Source: a virus
Reading direction: 5' to 3' (one strand)
Length of the DNA stretch: 28,556 nucleotides
IMG/VR virus record: IMGVR_UViG_3300030380_001342
Coordinates: 1-28,556 of that record
The notes beneath the pieces are model-generated. The model had not been told where the DNA came from. It ran no database searches and saw only the letters and a list, made by a program, of their open reading frames with translations. The translations under genes were made by a program, and so were the position numbers. How positions within the stretch are numbered: position 1 is the first letter of the stretch; the number at the start of each line of letters is the position of its first letter. Positions 8,201-16,394 of this stretch are shown here, one piece after another.

Positions 8201-11200
8201 ACATGGATCTGCTGAAACTGTAAGATTGGGATTATCTAAAAATAAAGATGCCCCAATATCACATGACAGTGTTGCAATAATAAATAATGCAAACTTTTTG
8301 ATGGGAACTGCAAAAGAAGAAAAAGGATTAAAGGTAGCTATGGGAGGCGCAAAGAGTCCTTTTGCTACTATAGAGGGTAACCTAGAGAAAACTACACCTG
8401 ATGCAGCGCATGCGGAAGCTGTAGCGGCTATGAACGACCCGTCTTTTATTCAGGTTGGATACGATCCTGAAAGACATTCATATTTTTATGACAGAATGAC
8501 CACGCAGCCTGTTGCTTCTGCGGACCGCGTTATACAAGTCGGACCGTTAGTTATGGCTAAAAATCCTGTATTTGAAGAAAAAGAAACCTTTTTATATTCA
8601 AAAATATCTACAAAGCCAGAGGGTTTTGAAAATAGACTAATAGGTTTTATTAAAGATAACCCTGATGGTTTTACAATAGACCCTGAATCATTCACAATAC
8701 CAAGTAAAGGCAAGGCTGTAGCACCAGTTAAAGCCGCTGAGATTGTAACAAGACCTGAACTAATTACACCTAGCTTGATAAGAGATTTTGCTAGAAATGT
8801 ACAAATTATGACTAAGATAGCTGGTAATGTTAGTTTGGATAACAAGGTTTATGCTGGTGGTTGGTTAAACCAAAAAGATGGATTATTTTATTTAGATGCA
8901 ACTATGGTTATTGAAGACCCAAGAGATGCATTATATACTGCAGAAGCAGGCAATCAGATAGCAATTTTTGACTTAGGAGAGTTTTATGAAACAAACACCG
9001 AAGAAGGAATCCGAAAACTCAAGCAAGATGGTACTTACAGTAGCGACCGCAGAGCAAGAATTGGATCAAATATACGACAATATAGTAAAGAATTTGTTGA
9101 AGCAAGGCGTGAAGATCCATCCCGACAAGAAATAAAATTTTCTAAGATAGGTCAAAACCCTATAGAACTGGCTAGTGAAAAGCGCGGCCCGAATGGCAAG
9201 CCTCTTATAGAGTTTACTACCGCTAATGAATATACAGAGAATATGATTGATCCTTTTACACCAGCAGGTGAGGGTCAAGAAGCAAGCACTGGTGTTTTCA
9301 AAGTGCAGCCTGAATATCAGACCGATCCTGATAAAGCTACCATTGCTAGAAAAAATACTGTAAGAGTTCCTTTTGCCCCTATAAATCATGCTAAGGCTAA
9401 GGGATTTGATGTTTATGCAGGCAATGTTCCTATCTTTGATATATTTTCTGATGATCCTGCAGTAGCAGAAAAAGCACAAGAAGATGTTGCTATTATGATG
9501 GCTGCTGAGGGATTTGCCGCACACAATCAAGATCAAAGCGCTTTAGGTTGGTATGACAGAACATTAAAAGCAGCTAAAGCATTGTTGCAAGATCCTGATG
9601 TTGGTCTTTATAAAGATATATCTAAGAATATAGATAATAGATTAGCGTTTGATTGGGCATTAAGCGTTACATCTAATGGTATAGGGGCTGTGCCTAACTT
9701 TGGATACGCAGGTAAAATATACGATTCTTGGGTTAATTCAAGTGAAGTTGTTGAAGACAGAAGGTTTCCAATACAAGGTTGGGGAGATTCAGCTACATCA
9801 ATGGAAAATGCATTTGCTTTTTATAATGCTTTAAAAAATCAAGGTCAAAATTCTAAGCAGATATATGAGTTGATGAATATGAAGACAACTCCTGCAAAAT
9901 TAAGACAAGATCCAAGAATAAAAGACTTGTTAATGGAGATACCTGAAGATTTAGCAAAGAAAAGATCTACAGTTAAAAATCCAGTTGGTACAGAAATACC
10001 TTACTCAGTGCCTGCAGCTGAATTATCTACTACCGAGGTAACAGGATCGTATGTTATTGGAGCTAAAATAGGAGAGGGATTTTTTCAAAATCTTAGTGGC
10101 AACTATGATGCTTTGACTATGGATATGTGGTTTATGAGAATGTTTAACAGACTTATTGGCAGACCATTTCAACCACCAGTTGATGAAACTACATTAGACG
10201 CAAACTTTGATAGAGTTTTAAATAATTTACAAGGGTTAAGCACTAGAAAAGGTAATGCTAGAACTCTTTATGAAGACCCCTTAACTGAATTTGATATAAA
10301 TGAAATTGAATATGCCATGAAAACTATGGGTATAGACAATGTAACAAGAGGCAATGTATTAGAATTTTCTAGAGTTTTACATAAAGAATTTAAAAGAAAA
10401 TTTGGAAGAGCCTCCAGAAGAAAAGAGCCTAGACCACCTAAATCAGAACTACAATTAGCCGCTGAAAGACTTGTTGCAAACCATGAGAATCAATTACAAG
10501 AAGATCCCACAACTGGCGGTGAAAGAATTATTATAAGAAAAGTAACTAACAGAGCTAGAGAAATATTAAAAGAAGGATCTGGTGGTAAAATAGATTTAAC
10601 TATGGCTGATTTTCAAGCACAGCAATGGTTTGCAGAAAAAAGGTTATGGTTTGCATCTGGTGTAAGAAAAGGTCAGGGAGATGACAATGATTACCTAGAT
10701 GGGGCTATACAATTATTAAGAGAAAGAGGAGTAGATAATGAAAGAATCGCAGAAGCAATCACTAGGATCGCCCCAGCAGAGCGAGGCAGACTCTTTAGTG
10801 TCTCAGGTTCCCTTAGACCAGATGGACAACTTCGCAAAGGTGATGATAGAGATTCTGCAGGAGAGCAAGGAACAAACGAAACAGACATAGAAACTGATCC
10901 GTTTGAGGGTTTACCTAGATCACAAGTCGCAGTATTAGAAGAAGATGCTTTAGACATGAAGTATTCTTTACTTGGTAGACCTGCTTCTATGGATGATCCT
11001 AAGAACTTTGTTATGTTGCCAAGAAGTCAACAGAAAAGAACAACAACAGGTCTTGGTGGATATGACATAAAAGCCTACTATAAGTATGGCAATCCTTTTA
11101 CATATGGTATGGCGCAGTCAATGGATGGCACAAATAACTTTGTAGTTATGCCTAGAGGGGAGCATTTTGAATTACAAAATAGAAAAGGTAAATACGGTGG

Positions 11201-14200
11201 CTATGGCTACGAACATATGTTTGGTGATAGATTTGATGATATTGGCGTAAAAATACCTAGTCACGCAGAGACTATATTAAAATATCACGATGTGAGAAAT
11301 GATGATCCATTAGAATTAGTTTATTCTATGCTTGATGAATACTCTAATTATCTCAGAGACTCTAGAAACACAAATACAATTAAAAGAATTAGAGATTATG
11401 GAATAAGAGTTTTCCCTGATGGTGGTGTTGGTAATAATGATATTAGAATTGAATGGGATAATGCACCATTAAGAAGACCAGAGCCTATGCAACCTGACGC
11501 AAATGGCAAGTTTCCAGATGGATCTACAATGTCAAGAGACAAGTTTGGCAAGCCTTGGACTAGAAATAACCCAAGACCAACAACACCTGCTCCACAAGAA
11601 AGAACTCTTGTTATGTCTCTTAAATATGAGCCACAAGGTTTTAAGGCTGTAAAAAGAGTAAAACCAAAAAGTTTTGCTGCCAATGTAAAGCAAGTATTTG
11701 CACAAAAAGAATTTGAGTGGAGACCTTTATATCAAGTTAGAACTACGTTTTCTAAGCCACAAAACACAGCTGCAAAACAAAGATTTCAATTTTCTACTAT
11801 TAGCTCTAATCCAGCACAGACAACAAGCCCTAATTCAGCAGACATAATACAAGATATAGAAAGAAAAACTCTTAAACTTAAATATGACAACTTATCTAGA
11901 TTTATAGCTAAAGGCTTGGGTGTATTTATGGAGCCAGATCTTGCAAAGGCAAGAGCGCAAAGAATACTTACATACTTTCAGGATGCCATGTTGCCTGTTG
12001 GGGCTATGATGGATGAGTTAAGAAAGAATGGATTTACTATTACTGATGCTATGGATACATACATGCAAGAGGCAGTGTATCAAGGTATAGTTGGAGATAA
12101 GGTAACTAAAGTTCAAGAAGAACTATTTCAACCTATGGTTGATGTTATGGATACTTTAAATATTAGTGATGCTAAAATACAAGAGTTAAGAGATATTAAA
12201 GGTGCAGGAGACTCCCCGGGGTTTTATGAAAGCGTTGAGGGAGATTATATAAGTAAAAAGTTGGCTATGACAGATGCTGTTCTTTACGCCTTCCATGCTA
12301 AACAAAGAAATGACTACTTAAGAAATAAATCAGATGGAGCTATTGACTCTGGCTCAGGTATGACAGATGCACAAGCTGACGAGATTATTTCTTGGTATAA
12401 TAGCTTAGAACAATCAGAGATATCAAAATTTGATGAGTTAAGAGAGTTTGCTAGAAAGATAAACGAAGATACAATAGATAGACGTATAGAGGCTGGTTTA
12501 TTACCGGCTGATGCAAGAGATCCCAATAGAGAGCCACCTATTATTATTTATCAAGATGGATCATATGTTCCATTGCAGGGAGATAGCGATATAGAAGTGG
12601 AGTCTATATTAGAAAGCACCTATGGAAGGAAAAGAATTTATACTAACTTTTTTGGGGCAACTGGTAGAGAGGATAAAAGGGCAACTGGTAGAGCCGCTGT
12701 TAACGATTATGCTGAAAATATAGTAGCATCATTGATGGCACAAAATAATAACTCGATAGATAGAGCAGAAAGAAATAAAGTTGGACAATCGTTTGCTCGT
12801 CTTATTGAGGGCCTAGAAGAACAGCCTGATGGAACTATAGCTACTAACGCCTCTTTGAAAAAAGAAATGTCTAAAATTGCTTTAGATGTAACAGATAAAA
12901 CGCCTGTTCAAAGACGGGATATGGGCATAAAACCTGATAATGAGTTTAAGTATAAAGAAAATGGACAAGAGAGAATCATTTTTATTAAAGATCCAAGAAT
13001 AGCAAAAGCTATGAACGGAGCCTTAACCCCTCAACAAAATAATTTTATTGTTAGGGGAATGGGCAAGTTTAATAGATTTCTATCTGCGGTTAACACAACA
13101 TACAACCCTTCATTTGTTATACCTAACTTCTTTAGAGACTTAGAGACAGCAGGTATAAACATGCAAGAGTATGATGAAAAGGGTATGACAGCAGAGGTTA
13201 TGAAGGGAACTCCTTCTGCTGTTAAAGGAATAGCGCAATTATTGGGAGTGCCATTTTTAGATAAGAATGCACCAAACGAATGGTCAGATATATACAAAGA
13301 GTTTGTATCCGCTGGTGGTAAGAATGCCACTAACCAAATGAGCGATGTTAAAGATCAAATAGATAATATAGGAAGTATATTGGGAGATGTAGCTGATAGT
13401 GGCATTAAACAAAAACTAGGACTAAATAAAAATCAGTTTGCAGGTAAAAATATAAAATCAATAATGTCTGTTCTTGATAATGCTAACACAGCAGTTGAGA
13501 ATGGAGTTAGAGTTGCTTTGTATAAAGCCCTCCGTGATAGAGGCGTGTCTAAGATACAGGCTGCTCAAGCAGCTAGGAACGTAACTGTGAACTTTGCCAA
13601 AGGTGGTGAGAACAAAGCTGTATTTAATTCATTATACTTGTTTTACAACGCATCACTTCAGGGATCAATGGCGCTAGTAAACGCGGCTGTTAAATCACCT
13701 AAAGTTAGAAAAATGTGGGCGGGATTAATAGTATTTGGAATTATGCAGGACATGATGAATGGTCTGTTTGCAGGGGATGAAGACGAGGATGGCATTAATG
13801 ATTATGACGAATTACCGCAGCATATATTAGAACATAATATAATTGTACCGACTTTTGGGCTTACAGGAGAAAAGCATGTAACAATACCTTTAGCCTATGG
13901 TTTAAATATGGCTGTAAATTTTGGTAGAAGTATAAGCAGGCTTGCACGAGGCGAATACACCCCGGGCGAAGCAACAAGCACTATTGTTGGAACAACAGTA
14001 GAAGCTATTAGCCCTATAGGTGCTTTTGATAATTTCTTAAACTTTGCGCTTCCTACAGTGGCGGACCCTTTTGCTGCCGTCTACATGAACGAGGACTATA
14101 AAGGAGATCCTATTTACAAAGAATCGCCTACCTACGCATCTGTAAGTAAATCTAATGCTTCTCAATATTGGTCTAATACTAGTGAGATAACTAAATTCAT

Positions 14201-14765
14201 TGCAAGAGAAGTAAACGCACTTACTGGTGGAGATGATATAAAGGGTGGATTGATAGATATGTCTCCTGATGTAATAGAGTATTGGATTGGAACTTTTACT
14301 GGTGGTGTCGGTAGATTTGCGATGAGAACACTTGAAGCACCTGTAGATATATACAATGCACTTGAGGGAGACTTTGAGGGAAGTTTGGTTAACAGTATTC
14401 CTTTGGTCAGGAAGGTTATAACCACGCCTTCTCCAAGAGCGGATACTGGTAACTATTTAGAAAATAGACAAGACTTGTTTACATTAGTGGCACAACTTGA
14501 TCTGGCAAAGAAATCGGGGGATATTGGTGCGGTCAGGTCTATCTACGAATCTAACAAGAAGCAATTAAGCATTGTTGGTAGAATGAAAGCTATTGATAAC
14601 GCAAGGAATAGAATGCAACGGCAGATTAAAGAAATTGAGAGAAACCCAAGAATACCTGATGAGACAAAGAAAAAGATTATAAGAATTAGAAGACAGAAGA
14701 TTAATGAGCTTCAACAAATGGGGTTAATACTTATGAGATCTGTGGGATACAAAAAGGCGGGTTAA
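5220..14765 (+). CDS. Giant polyvalent virion protein with metallopeptidase motif and LPD38-like C-terminus
   Basis: A 3181-residue protein filling a third of the window. It starts with a short acidic domain (YDFEIEGDTPNDEEFDKI), then Gly/Ala-rich hydrophobic helices (about 55-180 and 235-300), as in ejected internal proteins. A zinc-metallopeptidase signature HEIIH is at 731-735, with a Glu-rich helix (QEEAVAEM, 795-802) that could give the third ligand. Further regions resemble domains common in phage polyvalent proteins (WVPTIHGS...SYFYDR near 990-1090; WYDRTLKAAKALL near 1440). The C-terminal part (about 2600-2900; NPSFVIPNFFRDL, YNASLQGSM at 2809) matches the LPD38-type domain. An EF-hand-like loop D-E-D-E-D-G-x-x-D-x-x-E sits at 2853-2864. 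Such proteins are thought to be packaged and injected to act on the host. The exact activities here are unproven. A palindrome copy lies at 7167-7182. Confidence 0.85.
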   Translation: MGMYSTISPVSGKLYDFEIEGDTPNDEEFDKIQNFIANDGVLTQTPAADPVPDDEGGLLTFGKSTVGGLLSSLAQVPGGVSALGEYVGGYDIGSTDFGKAAQDWSNEKTESLRETFDMNESVSSKAGQAAGSLLSFFIPGTAVAKGASALGAGAKLAGASALGTMATQGAALQSADQLNRMANYIENGGEIDEDTKRKAVALSGLLGTTEALPFAPMFRTLGTAMRILKKVPKGQKDAALLTIGGRLKRAFGVGLAEGGQEVFAGVVQDMIEKGQYNPDLEVGQSAYDDAVYGGGAGAALNLIIDSVRGRQLNKFYKKEMQLDEDIKDLNRQALKRQDNYNNYAESLKPVGLLPPPTEAITTEEQKRLMPPSEKIQKAVTPLAIEDLRTRGQRSAADTLAAARETTKPFTGVPLASLPKEEALRIAQQRQMLGEDINADVSINELEGVIGAAAARREMAKQKPILTEQLGDTVYSPTGREEQLTDQQADEINKEASAITEDLVVKGKLNKNTLRKALQASFGKTVKITNTDVDTYLKLLEQEGVVTRDKRGRYVKADDRALDLKAKSEAIKQRGKEILNIQNKAVSEEEIDNLAKEYLALKNEADILERASNKVDAKEAEKVEADNVVPDYTAKRTSDQAAKSPYTEEYKLKLTSVLNNLNKQLQDMGLGSVKLQGESIIKDQKGEIDAGIEGYFTSTPDGKRIIGLAMDLYDPNLTEAQLTKKLSGVLNHEIIHALRNMGAISDADYNILVVAATKRKYVGEKNGKFVTKEYTYMERATALYRNQEGMTEEAVQEEAVAEMFRDYADGKFKIVGKPKSLFDRIIRILKAIFTSNYDAGFTQSNQIFANILSTKAEVEIKKRQKADKQARSSKKYSTAGIAAGYIRPELGNIERIKQSFADVTVRLDALQKAAKRLSEGKITYEQYDKLVNKVKPIVPYETVPAPATIEEMRFALTERQAEKINALDNVPEGTEVQLRLDIPAYTRKGVWVPTIHGSAETVRLGLSKNKDAPISHDSVAIINNANFLMGTAKEEKGLKVAMGGAKSPFATIEGNLEKTTPDAAHAEAVAAMNDPSFIQVGYDPERHSYFYDRMTTQPVASADRVIQVGPLVMAKNPVFEEKETFLYSKISTKPEGFENRLIGFIKDNPDGFTIDPESFTIPSKGKAVAPVKAAEIVTRPELITPSLIRDFARNVQIMTKIAGNVSLDNKVYAGGWLNQKDGLFYLDATMVIEDPRDALYTAEAGNQIAIFDLGEFYETNTEEGIRKLKQDGTYSSDRRARIGSNIRQYSKEFVEARREDPSRQEIKFSKIGQNPIELASEKRGPNGKPLIEFTTANEYTENMIDPFTPAGEGQEASTGVFKVQPEYQTDPDKATIARKNTVRVPFAPINHAKAKGFDVYAGNVPIFDIFSDDPAVAEKAQEDVAIMMAAEGFAAHNQDQSALGWYDRTLKAAKALLQDPDVGLYKDISKNIDNRLAFDWALSVTSNGIGAVPNFGYAGKIYDSWVNSSEVVEDRRFPIQGWGDSATSMENAFAFYNALKNQGQNSKQIYELMNMKTTPAKLRQDPRIKDLLMEIPEDLAKKRSTVKNPVGTEIPYSVPAAELSTTEVTGSYVIGAKIGEGFFQNLSGNYDALTMDMWFMRMFNRLIGRPFQPPVDETTLDANFDRVLNNLQGLSTRKGNARTLYEDPLTEFDINEIEYAMKTMGIDNVTRGNVLEFSRVLHKEFKRKFGRASRRKEPRPPKSELQLAAERLVANHENQLQEDPTTGGERIIIRKVTNRAREILKEGSGGKIDLTMADFQAQQWFAEKRLWFASGVRKGQGDDNDYLDGAIQLLRERGVDNERIAEAITRIAPAERGRLFSVSGSLRPDGQLRKGDDRDSAGEQGTNETDIETDPFEGLPRSQVAVLEEDALDMKYSLLGRPASMDDPKNFVMLPRSQQKRTTTGLGGYDIKAYYKYGNPFTYGMAQSMDGTNNFVVMPRGEHFELQNRKGKYGGYGYEHMFGDRFDDIGVKIPSHAETILKYHDVRNDDPLELVYSMLDEYSNYLRDSRNTNTIKRIRDYGIRVFPDGGVGNNDIRIEWDNAPLRRPEPMQPDANGKFPDGSTMSRDKFGKPWTRNNPRPTTPAPQERTLVMSLKYEPQGFKAVKRVKPKSFAANVKQVFAQKEFEWRPLYQVRTTFSKPQNTAAKQRFQFSTISSNPAQTTSPNSADIIQDIERKTLKLKYDNLSRFIAKGLGVFMEPDLAKARAQRILTYFQDAMLPVGAMMDELRKNGFTITDAMDTYMQEAVYQGIVGDKVTKVQEELFQPMVDVMDTLNISDAKIQELRDIKGAGDSPGFYESVEGDYISKKLAMTDAVLYAFHAKQRNDYLRNKSDGAIDSGSGMTDAQADEIISWYNSLEQSEISKFDELREFARKINEDTIDRRIEAGLLPADARDPNREPPIIIYQDGSYVPLQGDSDIEVESILESTYGRKRIYTNFFGATGREDKRATGRAAVNDYAENIVASLMAQNNNSIDRAERNKVGQSFARLIEGLEEQPDGTIATNASLKKEMSKIALDVTDKTPVQRRDMGIKPDNEFKYKENGQERIIFIKDPRIAKAMNGALTPQQNNFIVRGMGKFNRFLSAVNTTYNPSFVIPNFFRDLETAGINMQEYDEKGMTAEVMKGTPSAVKGIAQLLGVPFLDKNAPNEWSDIYKEFVSAGGKNATNQMSDVKDQIDNIGSILGDVADSGIKQKLGLNKNQFAGKNIKSIMSVLDNANTAVENGVRVALYKALRDRGVSKIQAAQAARNVTVNFAKGGENKAVFNSLYLFYNASLQGSMALVNAAVKSPKVRKMWAGLIVFGIMQDMMNGLFAGDEDEDGINDYDELPQHILEHNIIVPTFGLTGEKHVTIPLAYGLNMAVNFGRSISRLARGEYTPGEATSTIVGTTVEAISPIGAFDNFLNFALPTVADPFAAVYMNEDYKGDPIYKESPTYASVSKSNASQYWSNTSEITKFIAREVNALTGGDDIKGGLIDMSPDVIEYWIGTFTGGVGRFAMRTLEAPVDIYNALEGDFEGSLVNSIPLVRKVITTPSPRADTGNYLENRQDLFTLVAQLDLAKKSGDIGAVRSIYESNKKQLSIVGRMKAIDNARNRMQRQIKEIERNPRIPDETKKKIIRIRRQKINELQQMGLILMRSVGYKKAG
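7167..7182. repeat. Palindrome copy 2 (AAGTTAA-AA-TTAACTT), intragenic
   Basis: Perfect 7+2+7 inverted repeat inside the giant gene, upstream of its HEIIH motif. It is in the same reading phase as copy 1 and encodes K-L-K-L-T. Confidence 0.9.
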
Positions 14766-14781
14766 AAGTTAATTTTAACTT
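14766..14781. repeat. Palindrome copy 3 (AAGTTAA-TT-TTAACTT) at the end of the late operon
   Basis: Perfect 7+2+7 inverted repeat that starts at the base after the TAA stop of the giant gene. A half site (AAAGTTAA) follows at 14790-14797. It marks the 3' end of the plus-strand late unit. Confidence 0.9.
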
Positions 14782-14817
14782 ATAGCTGAAAGTTAAGTAT
14801 ATCATAGGCAAATTATT

Positions 14818-14847
14818 CTGCAGCGAGCTGATAAATAAGTTCGCAGA
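14818..14847 (+). other. Hairpin element A in the convergent intergenic region
   Basis: GCGAGCT (14823-14829) can pair with AGTTCGC (14838-14844) with one G-U pair, around an eight-base loop. TCTGC/GCAGA offers an alternative outer pairing. The surrounding sequence, from the AAAGTTA half site through TTCTGCAGC, resembles element B further right, suggesting a diverged tandem duplication. No U-run follows, so a simple Rho-independent terminator is unlikely. Confidence 0.45.
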
Positions 14848-14873
14848 CCAAGTATCTAAAAGTTAGGGATTGA

Positions 14874-14920
14874 TAGGGTATTTGTTCTGGCAGCCAGATA
14901 TGGCGGAGACAAATACCCTA
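14874..14920. other. Hairpin element B: 12-bp stem enclosing a second hairpin
   Basis: TAGGGTATTTGT (14874-14885) is perfectly complementary to ACAAATACCCTA (14909-14920). Inside lies a second perfect hairpin, TCTGG-CAG-CCAGA (14886-14898), followed by ten unpaired bases (TATGGCGGAG). The region separates the converging late and recombination units. There is no U-run on either strand and no tRNA-like layout. It could be a structured RNA 3' end, an RNase-processed element or a recombination/attachment site. The rest of 14766-14987 has no gene that I can support. Confidence 0.6.
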
Positions 14921-14987
14921 CTACTAGTGCTTGTCGTAATTAAATAATATTAAGTTGAAATGTATGTAGCTCAAAGAGGTACTACTA

Positions 14988-15218
14988 TCATTTTTTCTTT
15001 TTATTTATTTTGATAAGTTCTTTTAAAAACCATTGTGCTTTTTCTAAGTCTTCCAATGGGTTGTTGCTATTCTTATGCTCGTATCTCCATAGATATTTAA
15101 AGATACTGCCTTGTAGGTAATACTTGTATCCATTACCTAGTGCTGATTTGATCGCATCAATGCACTCAACATTACCTTTACGATAGTGCTTTGGCTTATT
15201 TACTTTGTCTATTATCAT
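14988..15218 (-). CDS. DUF3310 phage protein
   Basis: A 76-residue protein with the hallmark of DUF3310, a small family almost confined to phages and sometimes labelled nucleotide-kinase-like. It has a KPKHYRKGNVECIDAI opening (residues 8-23), a central YYLQGSIFKYLWRYEHK (34-50) and PLEDLEKAQWFL near the end. The biochemical role is not settled; association with nucleotide metabolism is the usual annotation. It is the last gene of the minus-strand recombination unit, one base after the HNH gene. The giant late gene converges on it from the left. Confidence 0.88.
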   Translation of the reverse strand: MIIDKVNKPKHYRKGNVECIDAIKSALGNGYKYYLQGSIFKYLWRYEHKNSNNPLEDLEKAQWFLKELIKINKKKK

Positions 15219-15219
15219 T

Positions 15220-15489
15220 TTACATCTCCAACATTCCGTGACACATTTTACAAACGCACATACATTTTTCTATTTCTGCGTTTATCTTTTTTATACATCT
15301 ATCTTCACTAACTATTTCTGCAACTGCTTTGTATTTAGTTTTTGGCAAAACATGATGCCATTGTAGATTTCTAGGATTTTTATTATATCCGCATCTTTCA
15401 CACCCCCTTTCTACTTTAATTTGATTTACATAATCTCTTAATCTATGTCTAGTTCTCGCCCACTTGCTCATCATCGCTGTCATCTTCAA
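15220..15489 (-). CDS. Small HNH endonuclease
   Basis: An 89-residue protein with a treble-clef HNH pattern: CERCG (first zinc pair, about 30-34), then NLQWHH (46-51, the catalytic His pair) and C-V-C-K-M-C-H-G near the C-terminus (second zinc pair). The N-terminus is basic (KWARTRHRLRDYV), as expected for DNA contact. It is a free-standing small HNH of the kind used in packaging, homing or host-DNA breakdown, and the context does not decide which. The 5' end overlaps the upstream gene by about 40 bases. A start at the second or third Met (MMSKWARTR) would shorten that overlap. Confidence 0.85.
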   Translation of the reverse strand: MKMTAMMSKWARTRHRLRDYVNQIKVERGCERCGYNKNPRNLQWHHVLPKTKYKAVAEIVSEDRCIKKINAEIEKCMCVCKMCHGMLEM

Positions 15490-15727
15490 TGTACTCCTCT
15501 ATATCTTCTATTTTATGTGTATTTATAAATATTGGTGTGTCATCTCCTACCCACGAACCCAAAACATTAAAATGAAACCACTCCATTGCAGTTTCATCAT
15601 CCATTCCATATTTATCAACTAAGATGAATAAGCATTTGTCGTAATCGTATACTGCCACTTGTTTTCTACTGAAGGCACTTATACTACTACCGATGAATGC
15701 GTCTTCATACCCATCTGCTAGTTTCAT
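15449..15727 (-). CDS. Conserved phage protein of unknown function (92 aa)
   Basis: A 92-residue acidic protein. The N-terminal part (MKLADGYEDAFIGSS) and the core (AVYDYDKCLFILVDKYGMDDETAMEWFHFNVLGSWVGDDTP) follow a pattern I recall from several marine phage and cyanophage hypothetical proteins, including the W-F-x-F-N-V-x-G-x-x-V-G-x-x-T-P section. No function is known to me. The C-terminus is very acidic (EDIEEYIEDDSDDEQ). A clear TAGGAG precedes the ATG. It overlaps the upstream nuclease gene by 23 bases and the HNH gene by about 40. Confidence 0.75.
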   Translation of the reverse strand: MKLADGYEDAFIGSSISAFSRKQVAVYDYDKCLFILVDKYGMDDETAMEWFHFNVLGSWVGDDTPIFINTHKIEDIEEYIEDDSDDEQVGEN

Positions 15728-16148
15728 TGTTTTCTCCTATTCGTTTAAAATACTTTAGATCAAAATGGCACATAGGCTCTTGATCTTGCCAATCGTTTCT
15801 GTCTGATCGACCACCATGTTTAACTTGGTGATCACTAAAAAAATCTAAGTAAGCCAACGCACCTAGCCACGACACGATGAGTAATGATTTAGTATTTGTT
15901 TCTCTAGCAAGTCTTCTAGCTTCCATGACCTTTGATAGAGATATTATGTACGTTGGGAATGTACCAAACTTATGACTTCTACATTTAACTTCTGCAAATC
16001 CAATTAAATTTTCATTACGATAAAATGCATAATCAATTTTATAAGATATTGGTAACTTGTAATAAACTACGTTCCAAGATTGTGAAACGTAGTCTATAAT
16101 TTTTTTCTCTGAGGTTAGGTCAGATCTTGACTCGTAAAGCGGTCTCAT
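15705..16148 (-). CDS. PD-(D/E)XK nuclease-fold phage protein
   Basis: A 147-residue protein with a compact PD-(D/E)XK-type core. Residues YKIDYAFYRNENLIGFAEVKCR provide Asp39 and the Glu53-Val-Lys55 pair expected for metal binding and catalysis. A helix rich in Arg (KVMEARRLARETN) follows, then a hydrophobic strand (SLLIVSWLGALAYLDF). This resembles small holdfast nucleases found beside replication genes in phages. The substrate is unknown. The ATG directly follows a palindrome copy (16149-16164) and has no recognisable ribosome site. Translation may rely on termination of the upstream HTH gene, whose stop codon lies within that same palindrome. Confidence 0.65.
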   Translation of the reverse strand: MRPLYESRSDLTSEKKIIDYVSQSWNVVYYKLPISYKIDYAFYRNENLIGFAEVKCRSHKFGTFPTYIISLSKVMEARRLARETNTKSLLIVSWLGALAYLDFFSDHQVKHGGRSDRNDWQDQEPMCHFDLKYFKRIGENNETSRWV

Positions 16149-16164
16149 AAGTTAAACTTAACTT
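16149..16164. repeat. Palindrome copy 4 (AAGTTAA-AC-TTAACTT) between HTH and nuclease genes
   Basis: Perfect 7+2+7 inverted repeat. It contains the TAA stop of the HTH gene (16158-16160, minus strand) and abuts the ATG of the nuclease gene at 16148. Confidence 0.9.
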
Positions 16165-16394
16165 CTAGGAGTCTTGTTTTCTAGCCAATGAACAACCTCA
16201 GACCTTTTGTAAAGTTTAGTAGGTCTGTTTTTATCTGACTTGACTATCACAAAGCCTTTTGGAAACTTTGATTCCTCATCATTCATTATTTTGTATAGTG
16301 TCATCCTACTTATACTGAGTAATCTAGCAACACCATCTAATGTAAGGTAATCAGCATTTATATCAGCTTTGTTCTGTGACTTCTTTATTGTCAT
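16158..16394 (-). CDS. AlpA/excisionase-like helix-turn-helix DNA-binding protein
   Basis: The 78-residue form starts at MTIKKSQNK, chosen because AGGGAAG lies just upstream. A longer frame with an ATG at 16427 lies wholly inside the preceding gene. The core (YLTLDGVARLLSISRMTLYKIMND, then FPKGFVIVK and LYKRSEVVHWLE) is the winged HTH pattern of AlpA/Xis-type proteins. The recognition helix is about SRMTLYKIM, and a final Trp-containing helix contacts the wing. Such proteins act as phage transcription activators or excisionases. No integrase is visible in the window, so a regulator role is favoured. It is the only clear HTH regulator here and a natural candidate to bind the repeated palindrome, one copy of which covers its own stop codon. 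Confidence 0.8.
   Translation of the reverse strand: MTIKKSQNKADINADYLTLDGVARLLSISRMTLYKIMNDEESKFPKGFVIVKSDKNRPTKLYKRSEVVHWLENKTPRS

Noticed and set aside
8486-14425. Several 70-156-codon open frames opposite the giant gene
   Set aside because: They lie wholly within a well-supported coding frame, lack ribosome sites and show no recognisable protein pattern. They are antisense shadows.
14874-14920. Element B as a Rho-independent terminator or tRNA
   Set aside because: Neither strand has a U-run after the stem, and there is no acceptor/T-arm arrangement of a tRNA.
16158-16394. AlpA-like protein as an excisionase of a temperate phage
   Set aside because: No integrase, repressor or att core is visible in the window. 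A regulator role fits equally well, so lysogeny is not claimed.
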